A DNA stretch of 64,000 nucleotides, from NCBI RefSeq assembly GCF_014844035.1, contig NZ_CP062159.1, positions 2,232,001 through 2,296,000 on the forward strand. The letters are read 5' to 3'. This DNA is from Flavobacterium sp. MDT1-60 (GTDB lineage: Bacteria; Bacteroidota; Bacteroidia; Flavobacteriales; Flavobacteriaceae). The number at the start of each line of letters is the position of its first letter. Position 1 is the stretch's first letter. The translations under genes and the position numbers were made by a program. Below the pieces are notes generated by a model. The model was not told the origin of the DNA and made no database searches. It was given only the letters and a program-made list of their open reading frames with translations. Below are positions 18,919 to 28,633 of this stretch, piece by piece.

Positions 18919-19977
18919 TTACGACTGAACTGGCTCGTAAACGTTTTGATTTGTTGCCACCGTATTTTCTTTTTGAGAAGTTGGCAGAGCAAGAACACCA
19001 TCTGCTAAAGGGCTTCCTTCAATTTTAGATTTGAATATTGGCCATAAAAATTGAGCATACCACTCTTCACTTTTATAGGTTTTAGTTCCGTAGGATTGAG
19101 GGAATTTACGTGTGATTAAACCCGTTCCGAAGATCACATCCCAAATGAAAAACATGTTACCGAAGTTGCCTTTAAAGTGCCCAACACCATCTCCGCTTGT
19201 ATCTGCATGATGTGCATGATGCGTAGCCGGAGTCGAAATCAAACGTTCTAAAACCCACGCAATTGGGTGCAATATTTTGTATTTGTAAAATGGTTTGTCC
19301 CAGGCAAGGCTTGAGTGTGCTCCCAAAGTGATGATACTTTTAATAACCAAAACAAATAAAGCAGGAATTCCCAACCCTAAATAAGTTAGCGTTGCAGTCA
19401 AATAAATTTGAGAGAAAAACACAGTATAAAGGAAGTTTTGTCTCGAAGCCATCGCCATTCCCATATAGGGAGCCGAGTGATGGGTTCTGTGAAAACGCCA
19501 TAAAAACGGAACCTGATGGTGAAGTCTGTGATACCAATATTGGGTTAAATCATCAGCTATTGCAATTAAGAAAAAACCACCCCAAAATGGAACCCATGAT
19601 AATGTATTCGCTAAATTTGGAAGCAAATAAGGTAAAGCAGTTAAGCTGAAAAATGTAATTACGGGTGGTAAAAGTAATTTCGGTGCTAAAAAACAGATAA
19701 TGTCTACTTTACGTTCGCGTCCTGTCCAGTGCTCGTCATACAAACCTGCTGTAAATTCGACAATTCCCAAAACAATCGAAAAGGCAATCAATCCCCAACT
19801 TCTGATGTTTGTAAATGCGGGTTGTAAAAATTCTAAATAAGTTGGCAATGTAAGATGTGATTCTGATACATGACCATTGTTTAGTTTAAAATAAAGGAAT
19901 ATTGCCAATACCGGCAAACTATAAATAAAAAGACTAATCCCTAAGTCTCTTTTTAATTTTGTTTGATCTAATGCCAT
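18919..19977 (-). CDS. Membrane fatty-acid-hydroxylase/sterol-desaturase family protein (copy 1)
   Basis: 352 residues, the same length and layout as its downstream paralogue. The N-terminal spans and the segments RSWGLIAF and EFTAGLYDEHWTG are shared with it, as are the HRLHH, HRTHH and HHAHH clusters and the C-terminal YAQFLWPIFKSK. Differences are concentrated in the last 20 residues and in conservative changes. It follows a 39-codon membrane peptide gene by six bases and precedes the paralogue by 71. Both copies keep every histidine, so both are probably active. Confidence 0.85.
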   Translation of the reverse strand: MALDQTKLKRDLGISLFIYSLPVLAIFLYFKLNNGHVSESHLTLPTYLEFLQPAFTNIRSWGLIAFSIVLGIVEFTAGLYDEHWTGRERKVDIICFLAPKLLLPPVITFFSLTALPYLLPNLANTLSWVPFWGGFFLIAIADDLTQYWYHRLHHQVPFLWRFHRTHHSAPYMGMAMASRQNFLYTVFFSQIYLTATLTYLGLGIPALFVLVIKSIITLGAHSSLAWDKPFYKYKILHPIAWVLERLISTPATHHAHHADTSGDGVGHFKGNFGNMFFIWDVIFGTGLITRKFPQSYGTKTYKSEEWYAQFLWPIFKSKIEGSPLADGVLALPTSQKENTVATNQNVYEPVQS

Positions 19978-19983
19978 AATTTC

Positions 19984-20103
19984 TTATTTTAAAAATTGAT
20001 TAATTAATGCTAAACCTCCCGCCAAAATGACAAGTGGCACCAAAAAAACAATCGCCCCGACGATAATTTTTTTTCCTATTACTTCGTAATCTGCTTTTCT
20101 CAT
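19984..20103 (-). CDS. 39-residue single-span membrane protein
   Basis: An ATG at 20103, preceded by AAAAAAGGAAATC, opens a 39-codon frame: MRKADYEVIGKK, then a 20-residue hydrophobic stretch (IIVGAIVFLVPLVILAGGLA) and a short tail LINQFLK. The stop is six bases before the first hydroxylase start, so the genes are very likely co-transcribed and perhaps translationally coupled. Too short for routine gene calling. A role as a small subunit or stabiliser of the membrane hydroxylases is inference. It heads the operon running down to yeiH. Confidence 0.7.
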   Translation of the reverse strand: MRKADYEVIGKKIIVGAIVFLVPLVILAGGLALINQFLK

Positions 20104-20186
20104 GATTTCCTTTTTTCTGTTACTAAAAATTTAAAACTTCTGTTGTATATCAAGAAGTTGTAAATTTAAAAATAAAACTATTAATT

Positions 20187-20203
20187 CTATATAATTAGTA
20201 TAG
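20187..20203. promoter_or_regulatory. Possible operator shared with the two sulfur leaders
   Basis: CTATATAATTAGTATAG lies 84 bases before the 39-residue protein. CTATATAATTAGTAG sits at the predicted RNA start of the sulfatase-encapsulin operon (13439-13453, minus strand), and CTATAGGATTAGTAG at that of the susC operon (29050-29064, minus strand). The arms are loosely palindromic (CTATA/TATAG). Here the orientation is opposite, which a palindromic site would tolerate. AT-rich context makes chance matches possible. Confidence 0.35.
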
Positions 20204-20287
20204 TTTAATTTGCTTGTTTTGTAAAATTTTGTTATATAAGTCGACCAAATTTTATTTTTGCTTTCTTTTATTTTTTCAAATTGAATT

Positions 20288-20320
20288 TTATCCTGCAAGT
20301 TTTTGAATCTTGCAGGATAA
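20288..20320 (-). terminator. Terminator after the arylsulfatase-like gene
   Basis: A 12-bp hairpin, TTATCCTGCAAG (20288-20299) with its complement at 20309-20320, begins 8 bases past the stop codon at 20328. The following minus-strand sequence is AT-rich but has no long U run. It would end the susC-susD-sulfatase-sulfatase operon. Confidence 0.7.
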
Positions 20321-20327
20321 GATATTA

Positions 20328-22256
20328 TTAGTTAGAACTTCCGGCACTTCCCGGTTTAGTAGCTTGTTTAATCAAATCCTGAAGCGTTTTACCTTTATCT
20401 GCTCCAGAATTGTGTATTCTTCTGTTGTACACATCCTGCCAGTCGATTAACGGATAAACGTTATTTTCTTTAGCTTGTTCATCAAATAATTTTTTAAGCT
20501 CAGCCAACTTTTCAGGATATTTCTGAGCCAGATTATTACGCTCGTTAAAGTCTTCGTTTAGGTTGTACAATTCCCAAACATCTGCATCAAAATTGCTTTC
20601 TGCTGGTTTATCGTTTTTACCCAAAGATTTTTTTACTGCAAATGAATCTGGTAAATGAGCGGCTCCCGCTTTCCATCCATCTTTATAAATTGCTCTGTTT
20701 CCAAAAATGTAGTAGTACTGAACTTTGTGTAATGATTCTGCTTTAACATTATCTAAAGAAGCATAAAAAGAAGAACCCTGAATAATATCCTGCTTCACAT
20801 TTTTGATATATTCCGGAGCTTTGATTCCCGCAATATCCAGTGTTGTTGGAAGCAAATCGGTTACATGGCTATACTGATTTCGGATACCGCCTTTGTCTTT
20901 AATTCCGTTTGGATAAAAAACAATCAGCGGATTATGAGTTCCACCTTCAGATTGTGCATCTTGTTTCCAGTTTTTGAAAGGTACATTGGTTGCTTGTGCC
21001 CATCCTAAAGGATAATTGGTGTTTAGACCTTTTGCAGTTCCAATTTCGTCTATATTAGCCAGGTTTTTCTTCAAATTTTCATCGTCAGATGTTCCTTGAG
21101 AAAATAGGCTTTGATTAATTGTTCCTTCAGTAGTACCTTCTTTACTTGCTCCATTATCTCCAATGGCAACAAAAATTACCGTATTGTCTAATTGATTGCT
21201 TTCTTTCAGATAATTCACAACTCTTCCAATTTCATAATCTGTATACGTTAGGAATCCGGCGTAAACTTCCATGAAACGAGCATACACTTTCTTTTGTTCC
21301 GGAGTCAGTTTTTTCCAGTCAGTAATTAACGGATTGCGTTCTGGTAAAGCAGCATTTGCCGGAATTACACCCAATTTCTTTTGGTTCGCGATAACTTCTT
21401 CACGGTAAGCATCCCAGCCTTTATCAAATTTTCCTTTGTACGGATCACTCCATTTTGTAGCCACCTGATGGGGTGCGTGAGCAGCTCCAGGGGCGTAGTA
21501 TAAAAAGAAAGGTTTTCCAGGCGCCGCTTTTTGCTGAGTCTTTATATAACCGATTGCTTTGTCAGTAATAAGTTCATTTAAATGACGTCCGTCCGGAGTA
21601 ACATGAACCTGATCTTCAACTAAATCAGGATTGTATTGATCAGTCTGAGATCCTAAGAATCCGTAGAAATGATCAAAACCTTTTCCGGTTGGCCATCTGT
21701 CAAACGGACCTGCGTCAGAAGCTTCTTCATCTGGAGTAACTCCGTATTTACCAACGGCAAAAGTGTTATAGCCATTCGCACGCAATATCTCTGCAATTGT
21801 TCCTTTATCTGACGGAATTCTTCCATCCCAACCAGGAAAACCTGCTGATAATATGGTATGTGAAAAACCACTTACGTGAACTCTTCCTGAATTTCTTCCG
21901 GTTAAAAGTGCCGCACGGGTAGGAGCACAAATAGCCGTCGTATGAAAGTTGGTATAACGTAAACCATTATTGGCTAACTGATCAAAAGTTGGCGTTTGAA
22001 TTAAACCTCCAAAAGCAGTTGAAGCCCCGAATCCAACATCATCCAATAAAATCCAAATGACATTTGGTGCACCTTTTGGCGCTTTTACCGGCTCTGGCCA
22101 ATATTCTTTAGAATCGGCTAAAGTTTTTCCGACCACTCCTTTAAATTCTTCTGGTTTATCTTGTGCAAAACCAAATTGTGCAATAAGAATTGCAGTAATC
22201 AAAAGCCCCTTTTGTGGGTTTATGATTTTTGAGTTAATTTTAAATTTTTTCATCAT
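20328..22256 (-). CDS. Secreted arylsulfatase-type sulfatase (AtsA-like, S1 family)
   Basis: 642 residues, longer than the neighbouring sulfatases, with a signal region ending QFGFAQ. Metal ligands are in ILLDDVGFGAS. The formylglycine cysteine is at about residue 110 in CAPTRAALLTGRN, and GKYGV and IGDNGASKEG follow. The N-terminal block KEYWPEPVKAPKGAPNV and the overall length recall Pseudomonas-type arylsulfatases that serve sulfur scavenging from aromatic or alkyl sulfates. It lies 84 bases after another sulfatase and is the last gene of the susC operon. Periplasmic or extracellular. Substrate not known. Confidence 0.92.
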   Translation of the reverse strand: MMKKFKINSKIINPQKGLLITAILIAQFGFAQDKPEEFKGVVGKTLADSKEYWPEPVKAPKGAPNVIWILLDDVGFGASTAFGGLIQTPTFDQLANNGLRYTNFHTTAICAPTRAALLTGRNSGRVHVSGFSHTILSAGFPGWDGRIPSDKGTIAEILRANGYNTFAVGKYGVTPDEEASDAGPFDRWPTGKGFDHFYGFLGSQTDQYNPDLVEDQVHVTPDGRHLNELITDKAIGYIKTQQKAAPGKPFFLYYAPGAAHAPHQVATKWSDPYKGKFDKGWDAYREEVIANQKKLGVIPANAALPERNPLITDWKKLTPEQKKVYARFMEVYAGFLTYTDYEIGRVVNYLKESNQLDNTVIFVAIGDNGASKEGTTEGTINQSLFSQGTSDDENLKKNLANIDEIGTAKGLNTNYPLGWAQATNVPFKNWKQDAQSEGGTHNPLIVFYPNGIKDKGGIRNQYSHVTDLLPTTLDIAGIKAPEYIKNVKQDIIQGSSFYASLDNVKAESLHKVQYYYIFGNRAIYKDGWKAGAAHLPDSFAVKKSLGKNDKPAESNFDADVWELYNLNEDFNERNNLAQKYPEKLAELKKLFDEQAKENNVYPLIDWQDVYNRRIHNSGADKGKTLQDLIKQATKPGSAGSSN

Positions 22257-22340
22257 TTCTTTTTTAAATATTTTATTTATTCTATGGATTAGTATGATTT
22301 TAAGCTAAAATTTTATTCTGTAATCCGTATTTTAACGATG

Positions 22341-23909
22341 CTATTTTATTTTATTCCAATCTTCGACACCTACTTTTACGGACCATTGCTGATGTAATTC
22401 AATGAGGGTTTGGAGTACTTTTGGTTCTGATTTTGCCAGATTTTTTGTTTCTGTTCTGTCTGTGGCAAGATTGTACAATTCCCAAGGCTGATTGTTTTCG
22501 GCTACCGCTTTCCACTGATCCTTTCTTACTGCTTTACTGCCTTCATGTTCCCAGAACAAAGCTTCATGCACATGAGATTGTTGTCCTTCAAATTCCTTTT
22601 TTAAACTAATACCTTCTAAGGGCGTGAGTTTTTTTCCCTGAAAAGAATCAGGATATTGAAAACCGGCAAACTCCAGACAAGTTGGGAAAATATCAATCAA
22701 ATGACTTACTCTGTTGCTTACTGTACCTGCTTTAATATGCTTTGGATGATAAGCTATAAAAGGTGAAGCAATACCACCTTCGTGAGTGTTCTTTTTGAAT
22801 AATTGAAAAGGCGTGTTGCTCACATTTCCCCATGGGCTTTCGTAACTATCAATCGACGCAACCGAACCTGCTGTTCCGTTTTTTTGTGTAACATAATTCC
22901 AGTTTTTCACATCATCGGCACTTCCGCCATTATCTGAAAGAAAAAGAACAAGGGTATTATTTTCTTCTCCCAAAGACTTTACTTTCTGCAGGATTTCTCC
23001 AATTCCAGCATCCATTCTGTCGATCATGGCGGCATAAATTGCCATTCGGGTATCCCATTTGTCTTTTTCTTCAGTACTTAGTTTTTCCCAATCCGGCACT
23101 TTTTCAAAACGATTTGATAAGTCCCAATTTTCATCAATGATTCCTTGTTCTTTTAATTTTTTAAAACGTCTTGCTCTCAATTTATCCCAGCCTTCCAGAT
23201 ATTTGCCTTTGTATTTTGCAATATCTTCAGGCAATGCCTGAATGGGCCAATGCGGAGCATTATAAGCAACATAAAGAAAAAAAGGCTGTTGCTGATTTCG
23301 TTGTTTTTCCAAAGAACTAATGGCAAAATTGGTAATTTCCTGAGTCAGATAGGTAGAAGTATCTGTGCGAATAATTTCTTTATCTCCTTTCAAAAAAGTA
23401 ATCTTTCTACCGTCGTTATACAGAGGTTCCGAATTGAAATAACTGCTCCCATTGTTTTGTAAAGTAAAAGAATCATCGAATCCTCTATTAACCGCCCAGG
23501 CTGATGGTACTAAACCAACGTGCCATTTTCCTGAAACAATGGTGTTGTATCCTGCCTGTTTGAGTGCTTGCCCAATCGTGATGCAATGCTCGTTTAAATA
23601 TCCCTGATAGGCAGGAAACCCCTTGTCTTGCACCATGTCCCCAACACCTGCCTGATGCGGATACAAACCCGTAAGCAATGAAGCCCGGGAAGGACAGCAA
23701 CGCCCTGCATTGTAAAACTGCTTTAGAATAAGCCCGTTTTTAGCGAGTTTATCCAGGTTTGGAGTTTTAATTTCTGAGCCAAAAGCACCAATATCTGAGA
23801 AACCTAAATCATCCGCCAAAATGACGATGATGTTAGGTTGTTTTTTCTGTGCAAATAGCTGAAATTGTGTAACAACCAGTAGGGCAAGTATGAAAAGTTT
23901 TTTGATCAT
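22341..23909 (-). CDS. Secreted sulfatase (S1 family) linked to SusCD
   Basis: 522 residues. The signal peptide ends QLFAQ. ADDLGFSDIG supplies metal ligands, and the formylglycine cysteine is at about residue 71 in CCPSRASLLTG; the first of the two Cys is the modified one in the C-x-P-S-R pattern. SGKWHVG and LSDNGG follow. It is closest in layout to the sulfatase at 11442-13100. It starts 27 bases after the SusD stop, so it belongs to the same operon as the outer-membrane uptake pair and probably desulfates what that pair binds or imports. Confidence 0.92.
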   Translation of the reverse strand: MIKKLFILALLVVTQFQLFAQKKQPNIIVILADDLGFSDIGAFGSEIKTPNLDKLAKNGLILKQFYNAGRCCPSRASLLTGLYPHQAGVGDMVQDKGFPAYQGYLNEHCITIGQALKQAGYNTIVSGKWHVGLVPSAWAVNRGFDDSFTLQNNGSSYFNSEPLYNDGRKITFLKGDKEIIRTDTSTYLTQEITNFAISSLEKQRNQQQPFFLYVAYNAPHWPIQALPEDIAKYKGKYLEGWDKLRARRFKKLKEQGIIDENWDLSNRFEKVPDWEKLSTEEKDKWDTRMAIYAAMIDRMDAGIGEILQKVKSLGEENNTLVLFLSDNGGSADDVKNWNYVTQKNGTAGSVASIDSYESPWGNVSNTPFQLFKKNTHEGGIASPFIAYHPKHIKAGTVSNRVSHLIDIFPTCLEFAGFQYPDSFQGKKLTPLEGISLKKEFEGQQSHVHEALFWEHEGSKAVRKDQWKAVAENNQPWELYNLATDRTETKNLAKSEPKVLQTLIELHQQWSVKVGVEDWNKIK

Positions 23910-23936
23910 TTTATTTACTCGTATGTAGGCCTTTTG

Positions 23937-25409
23937 TTAATAGCCAGGGTTTTGTGGTAATCCAACAGGATCAATATTTCTTTCGCTTTGCGGAATCGGA
24001 TATAAATTATTTCTTTCCGAAACAGAGTTTTTAGCTGTTACTTTTTTAATTTCAGTAACTAAAGTTCCCCAACGTACTAAATCGAACCATCTTTGACCTT
24101 CCTGCATAAATTCTTTTTTGCGTTCTTCCTGAATGGCAGCTCTAAAAGTTACCTGATTTAATCCTGATAAATCTACAGTGGCATCTGGTATTGTAATTGG
24201 TTTTCCAAACGCTCTTCTTCTCACCTGATTAATTAATTCATACGCTTCAGGCGTTGGCGCTCCCTGTTCATTTATCGCTTCCGCTAAAGACAATAAAATA
24301 TCGGCATAACGAATAAGCGGGAAATTGATTGCCACGTTTGAAGGAGTTGCTAAATTGGTTAAATCAAGATATTTTTTAAAAATTGGTTTTGGGAAAGTAT
24401 ATAGTGTTCCTGTAGCAGGATTTGGCAATTGTTTGGCAAAAGTGACATCTCTGCGTAAATCTCCCGCAGCAAAAATGTCATAAAATAAAGCTACATCTGA
24501 AATAATATCTGCGGGTTCCGTTGCTGTAAAACCTGTAAATGACGTCGCTTGAAAAGTACTTCCGCTAGATCCGTTTCCTGCCTGATTTGGTTCGAACTGC
24601 ACAGAGAAAATATGTTCTTTTCCATTCTTTTTTGCTTTCGCGAAAATATCTCCAAAACTTTCAAAAAGTGCATATCCGTATCCGCCATTAATAACTTCTC
24701 TGGATTTTGCAATCGCATTTGGCCAGTCTTTTTTGGTCAGATATACTTTGGCTAAAATCGCTTTTGCAGCTCCGGATGTTGCACGTCCGGCATCAGTCGC
24801 AGGATAAGTTGATGGTAAACCTTCAGCGTCCTTTAAATCTGAAATAATCTGAGTATACACTTCTTCAACTGAAGCTCTTTTAGATTTTAAGCTTTCTAAC
24901 TGAATAGAAGTTGGTTCATGTAAAACAATTGGAACCCCGCCCCAAAGACGAACTGCCTGAAAATACAATAATCCTCTGATGAATTTTGCCTCCAGAATCA
25001 ACCTGTTTTTAACAGCATCTGTACCGGCCACTTTAGGAATGTTATCGATTGAAACATTGGCTCTGTTGATTCCAGCATAAATTTGGCGCCAGGCTACCTG
25101 AACACGATCAGATGTGGCATCATGAGTTAAACTACTTAAAGCTCTTACCTGCGGATTGGTTGCCGAAACTCCAGCCGATGCATAATCAGTAGCCATATCA
25201 GTGAGGAAATAAAGATTTCTGCCGAATAAACTCTGTTCTCCCGGATCAAGGCTCAACGAAGCATAAACTGCAGTTACACTTGCAATAGCATCATCTTGCG
25301 TTTTAAAGTAATTATCTTCGGTTACGAAAGAGGTTGGTGTTACCTCCAGATCTGCGCACGAAACAAATAGTCCTGCACTTAGTATGAATGTTATAATAAT
25401 CTTTTTCAT
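23937..25409 (-). CDS. SusD/RagB-family lipoprotein
   Basis: 490 residues. The signal ends LFVSC, giving a lipid anchor. Family features are AKFIRGLLYFQAVRLWGGVPIV, AAKAILAKVYLTKKDW, the QEERKKEFMQEGQRWFDLVRWG block and the C-terminus YPIPQSERNIDPVGLPQNPGY. It binds the nutrient at the cell surface and closes the SusC channel. The only enzymes in its operon are two sulfatases, with no glycoside hydrolase, so the ligand is more likely a sulfated small molecule used as a sulfur source than a polysaccharide. Confidence 0.93.
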   Translation of the reverse strand: MKKIIITFILSAGLFVSCADLEVTPTSFVTEDNYFKTQDDAIASVTAVYASLSLDPGEQSLFGRNLYFLTDMATDYASAGVSATNPQVRALSSLTHDATSDRVQVAWRQIYAGINRANVSIDNIPKVAGTDAVKNRLILEAKFIRGLLYFQAVRLWGGVPIVLHEPTSIQLESLKSKRASVEEVYTQIISDLKDAEGLPSTYPATDAGRATSGAAKAILAKVYLTKKDWPNAIAKSREVINGGYGYALFESFGDIFAKAKKNGKEHIFSVQFEPNQAGNGSSGSTFQATSFTGFTATEPADIISDVALFYDIFAAGDLRRDVTFAKQLPNPATGTLYTFPKPIFKKYLDLTNLATPSNVAINFPLIRYADILLSLAEAINEQGAPTPEAYELINQVRRRAFGKPITIPDATVDLSGLNQVTFRAAIQEERKKEFMQEGQRWFDLVRWGTLVTEIKKVTAKNSVSERNNLYPIPQSERNIDPVGLPQNPGY

Positions 25410-25425
25410 TTTATATTTTTTTTAC

Positions 25426-28400
25426 TTAGAAAGTTACGTTCAGGCCCGAAATGAATGTTTTAGAGTTTGGATAAGAACCAAAATCAATTCCCGGGTATAA
25501 GTTGTTTTGTTCGTATGAACTTACCTCTGGATCATAGCCAGTGTATTTAGTCCATGTAATTAGGTTTTCAGCAGATACATAAAATTTTACACTCTTGGTT
25601 CCCAATTTTTTAGAAACACTTTTAGGTAATGTATAGCCTAAAGTGATTAGCTTTAATCTTAAGAAAGAAGCATCTTCGACATAACGTTCTGAAACGATTC
25701 CAAGAGGAGAACTTGTAGCTCTCGGAATTTCATTGCTTGGGTTAGCTGGTGTCCAACGGTCTTCAAGTGTAACATTGGCATTTGTTCCCAGAGTCGAAAT
25801 TTCTAATTGCTGATTTAAAGCATTAAATATTTTTCCGCCATAAGCGCCCTGGAAAGAGAAATTCAGATCAAAATCATTATAAGAAATTGTGTTACTGAAA
25901 CTTCCAACAAATTTTGGCTGGGAAGTTCCAAGATTTCCTTTGTCAAGGGCTGTAATAACGCCATCTCCATTAGTATCAACATATCTTCTGTCACCCACTC
26001 TTGTATTGGCTAAACTGTTTATTTTTGGTTGTGTGTTAACTTCTTCCTGAGTCTGGAAGATTCCATTGGTTTTGTATCCCCAGAAAGTTCCTAAAGGCAA
26101 ACCTACTTTTACGGTTACCGGTTGTTGCTGTAATAATGAACCATTTGGAACGATTGGGAAAAATTGATCAACTCCATTTCCTATCGAAACAACTTTGTTT
26201 TTGTTGGCAGAGAAAACGAAGTTAGAATTCCATGAAAAGTTTTCTGTTTTGATGTTTTCTGTAATCAAACCAATCTCAATACCTTTATTTTCAACTCCTC
26301 CAATATTCTGTAAGACAGTTGCAAATCCTGAAGTCAACGGAACTGGTACATTGATTAACAAATCGTTTGTTTTTTTGTAATAAACATCAAAAACAAAATT
26401 GATTTTTCTGTCTAATAATGATAAGTCTAAACCAACGTTATATTGATTTGTTTTTTCCCATTTCAAATCCGGGTTTGCCAATCGGGTAGGAGCTAAACCT
26501 GTATATAATGTACCTCCAAAAGCGTAGTTTACAGAACCCATTTGAGCCAGAGAAAGATAATTTCCAATTTCCTGATTTCCTGTTGTTCCTGCTGTTATTC
26601 TCAGTTTGGCTTCCGTTACACCTTTAATGTTGTTAGCAAAATCCTCATCGGTAATATTCCATGAAAATCCGGCTGACGGGAAATAACCCCAAAGTGATTC
26701 TGATCCAAATCTTGAAGAACCATCTGCACGCCCTGAAAGTGTGAAGTTGTATTTTCCTTTATAAGAATAGTTTACTCTCGCTAGCCATGATTTTAAAACA
26801 CTTTCGAAAGCGTCACTATAGGGTTTTACCGGTACACCATCTTGTAAAGCGTTGTATGTATTAGCATCATTTACAAAAGTGTTTGCGCCTGCATTTACCA
26901 CTTCACCTTTTGTGTATTGAAGTGTATATCCTCCCAAGGCAGAAAATTTATGATTATCACCAAAATTAGTGTTGTAATTCAATGTGTTTTCATTCAATAC
27001 TGAACTTACTAAGCGATCTCCAACTGAGGCTAAACCTTTAGTTCCGGCTCCTGAAGTTGTAGTTGCTGGTGCATAATAATTTTGTTTGGTATCAAGAACA
27101 TCTCCACTAACAGCAACTTTTGCAGTAAGTTTTTTGGTTATTTTGTATTCACCAAATAAATTGGTCAAAATTCTGTTGATTTTAGTTTCATTAGTGGTAT
27201 TCTCCAAATCATTAATTGGATTTGCAATAATTCCATTAACTGCAGTTGCATATGGATTATTAGTTAAATTGTAACTTCCATCTGCATTTTTAATAGGAAC
27301 CACAGGAGGTTGATACAAGGCAACCACTAACGGGTTTGGCTGTCTGCCGGCAGAAGACCCGCCGTTTGTTCCAACACCATTTGCAACCGAATTACTATAG
27401 TTGGCATTTACACCAAATTTAAAATTCTGAGAATAATTTCTTTCGTAATTGACACGAAGGGAAATTCTTTTGAAATCTGAAGCGATTACAATTCCTTCCT
27501 GTTGAAAATAACCTGCTGAAATGGCATATCTTGAACGTTCATCTCCGCCTGAAAAAGACAATTGGTGATTTTGAATCGGTGCCGCAGTTCTAAAAACGGC
27601 ATCTTGCCAGTCATAACTTCCTGAAGTTTTAAAAGCTTCTATTTGAGCTGCAGAAAATGAAGGAGCCTGACTAATACTTGCCTGAACGTCATTACGTAAA
27701 CTTGCCCATTGACTGGCATTCATTACATGTAATTTTTTTGAAACATTCTGGAATCCAAAATAGCCTTGATATGAAATATTATCCTGACCTTTTGTTCCTT
27801 TTTTGGTAGTAATAATTACAACTCCGTTTGCTCCACGAGATCCATAAATTGCAGTTGCAGAGGCATCTTTTAGGACTTCAATCGATTCAATATCCGCGGG
27901 ATTAATAGTGGATAATACATTGACAGTTGCTCCTGCATTAGCTACTCCGGCAGTACTATTGTTATTGTCATTGTAAATTAAAACTCCGTCAACCACATAA
28001 AGGGGTTCGTTACCTGCTGTAATTGAGTTTCCTCCTCTAATACGCACACTTGAAGAAGCTCCCGGACGACCAGAACTTTGTGTAACTACTACTCCGGGAA
28101 TTGCACCACGTAATAAATTATCTGCCGATGAGGTAACCTGAGATAAATTTGCTTTTGGAACCGATGCAACAGAACCTGTAATGTCTTTTCTCTTTTGAGA
28201 ACCGTATCCCACAACTACTAATTCATCTAATTCCTGACGTTCTTCTTTTAAATGGATCGTTACAGGATTTTTGTCAACGATTACTTCAGTTTTTTTATAT
28301 CCAATATAACTTACAATTAAAGTATAAGGTAATTTTTGACCTGTTTGGAAATAAAATTTTCCTTCTGCGTCGGTTTGAACTCCGTGTGTTGTTCCTTTAA

Positions 28401-28557
28401 TAATAACAGACGCTCCAATAATCGGTTGATTGGTAACATCATCTACAACAGTTCCATCCAATTTAGATTGTATAAGTGGCGTCGTATTTTGAGCATTAAC
28501 TCCGGCCGTCAGAAGCAGGAGAAATAGTATTGAGTATATCTTTAATTTTTTTTTCAT
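25426..28557 (-). CDS. SusC/RagA-family TonB-dependent outer-membrane receptor
   Basis: About 1043 residues from the ATG at 28557, which starts a normal signal peptide (MKKKLKIYSILFLLLLTAGV). An in-frame ATG at 28614 would add 19 residues before the signal and is unlikely. Domains in order: carboxypeptidase-D-like domain (GTVVDDVTNQPIIGASVI), plug (VVVGYGSQKRKDITGSV to GSRGANGVVIITTKKG) and a large beta barrel ending FISGLNVTF. It imports a substrate across the outer membrane with TonB energy. Intact, unlike the SusC at 4221-7219. It heads susC-susD-sulfatase-sulfatase behind a 500-base leader with a cysteine-rich leader peptide. Confidence 0.93.
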   Translation of the reverse strand: MKKKLKIYSILFLLLLTAGVNAQNTTPLIQSKLDGTVVDDVTNQPIIGASVIIKGTTHGVQTDAEGKFYFQTGQKLPYTLIVSYIGYKKTEVIVDKNPVTIHLKEERQELDELVVVGYGSQKRKDITGSVASVPKANLSQVTSSADNLLRGAIPGVVVTQSSGRPGASSSVRIRGGNSITAGNEPLYVVDGVLIYNDNNNSTAGVANAGATVNVLSTINPADIESIEVLKDASATAIYGSRGANGVVIITTKKGTKGQDNISYQGYFGFQNVSKKLHVMNASQWASLRNDVQASISQAPSFSAAQIEAFKTSGSYDWQDAVFRTAAPIQNHQLSFSGGDERSRYAISAGYFQQEGIVIASDFKRISLRVNYERNYSQNFKFGVNANYSNSVANGVGTNGGSSAGRQPNPLVVALYQPPVVPIKNADGSYNLTNNPYATAVNGIIANPINDLENTTNETKINRILTNLFGEYKITKKLTAKVAVSGDVLDTKQNYYAPATTTSGAGTKGLASVGDRLVSSVLNENTLNYNTNFGDNHKFSALGGYTLQYTKGEVVNAGANTFVNDANTYNALQDGVPVKPYSDAFESVLKSWLARVNYSYKGKYNFTLSGRADGSSRFGSESLWGYFPSAGFSWNITDEDFANNIKGVTEAKLRITAGTTGNQEIGNYLSLAQMGSVNYAFGGTLYTGLAPTRLANPDLKWEKTNQYNVGLDLSLLDRKINFVFDVYYKKTNDLLINVPVPLTSGFATVLQNIGGVENKGIEIGLITENIKTENFSWNSNFVFSANKNKVVSIGNGVDQFFPIVPNGSLLQQQPVTVKVGLPLGTFWGYKTNGIFQTQEEVNTQPKINSLANTRVGDRRYVDTNGDGVITALDKGNLGTSQPKFVGSFSNTISYNDFDLNFSFQGAYGGKIFNALNQQLEISTLGTNANVTLEDRWTPANPSNEIPRATSSPLGIVSERYVEDASFLRLKLITLGYTLPKSVSKKLGTKSVKFYVSAENLITWTKYTGYDPEVSSYEQNNLYPGIDFGSYPNSKTFISGLNVTF

Positions 28558-28633
28558 TTCTTTGTATTGGTTTAAGTAATTAACAAGACGCCCTGGGCAC
28601 TGATTTTTCAGCACTCTAATTGTGTTCTTGATT

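Noticed and set aside
23937..28557. Carbohydrate utilisation locus (PUL)
   Set aside because: SusCD is present, but no glycoside hydrolase, polysaccharide lyase or carbohydrate sensor is near. The linked enzymes are sulfatases and the leader carries Cys codons, so sulfur supply fits better.
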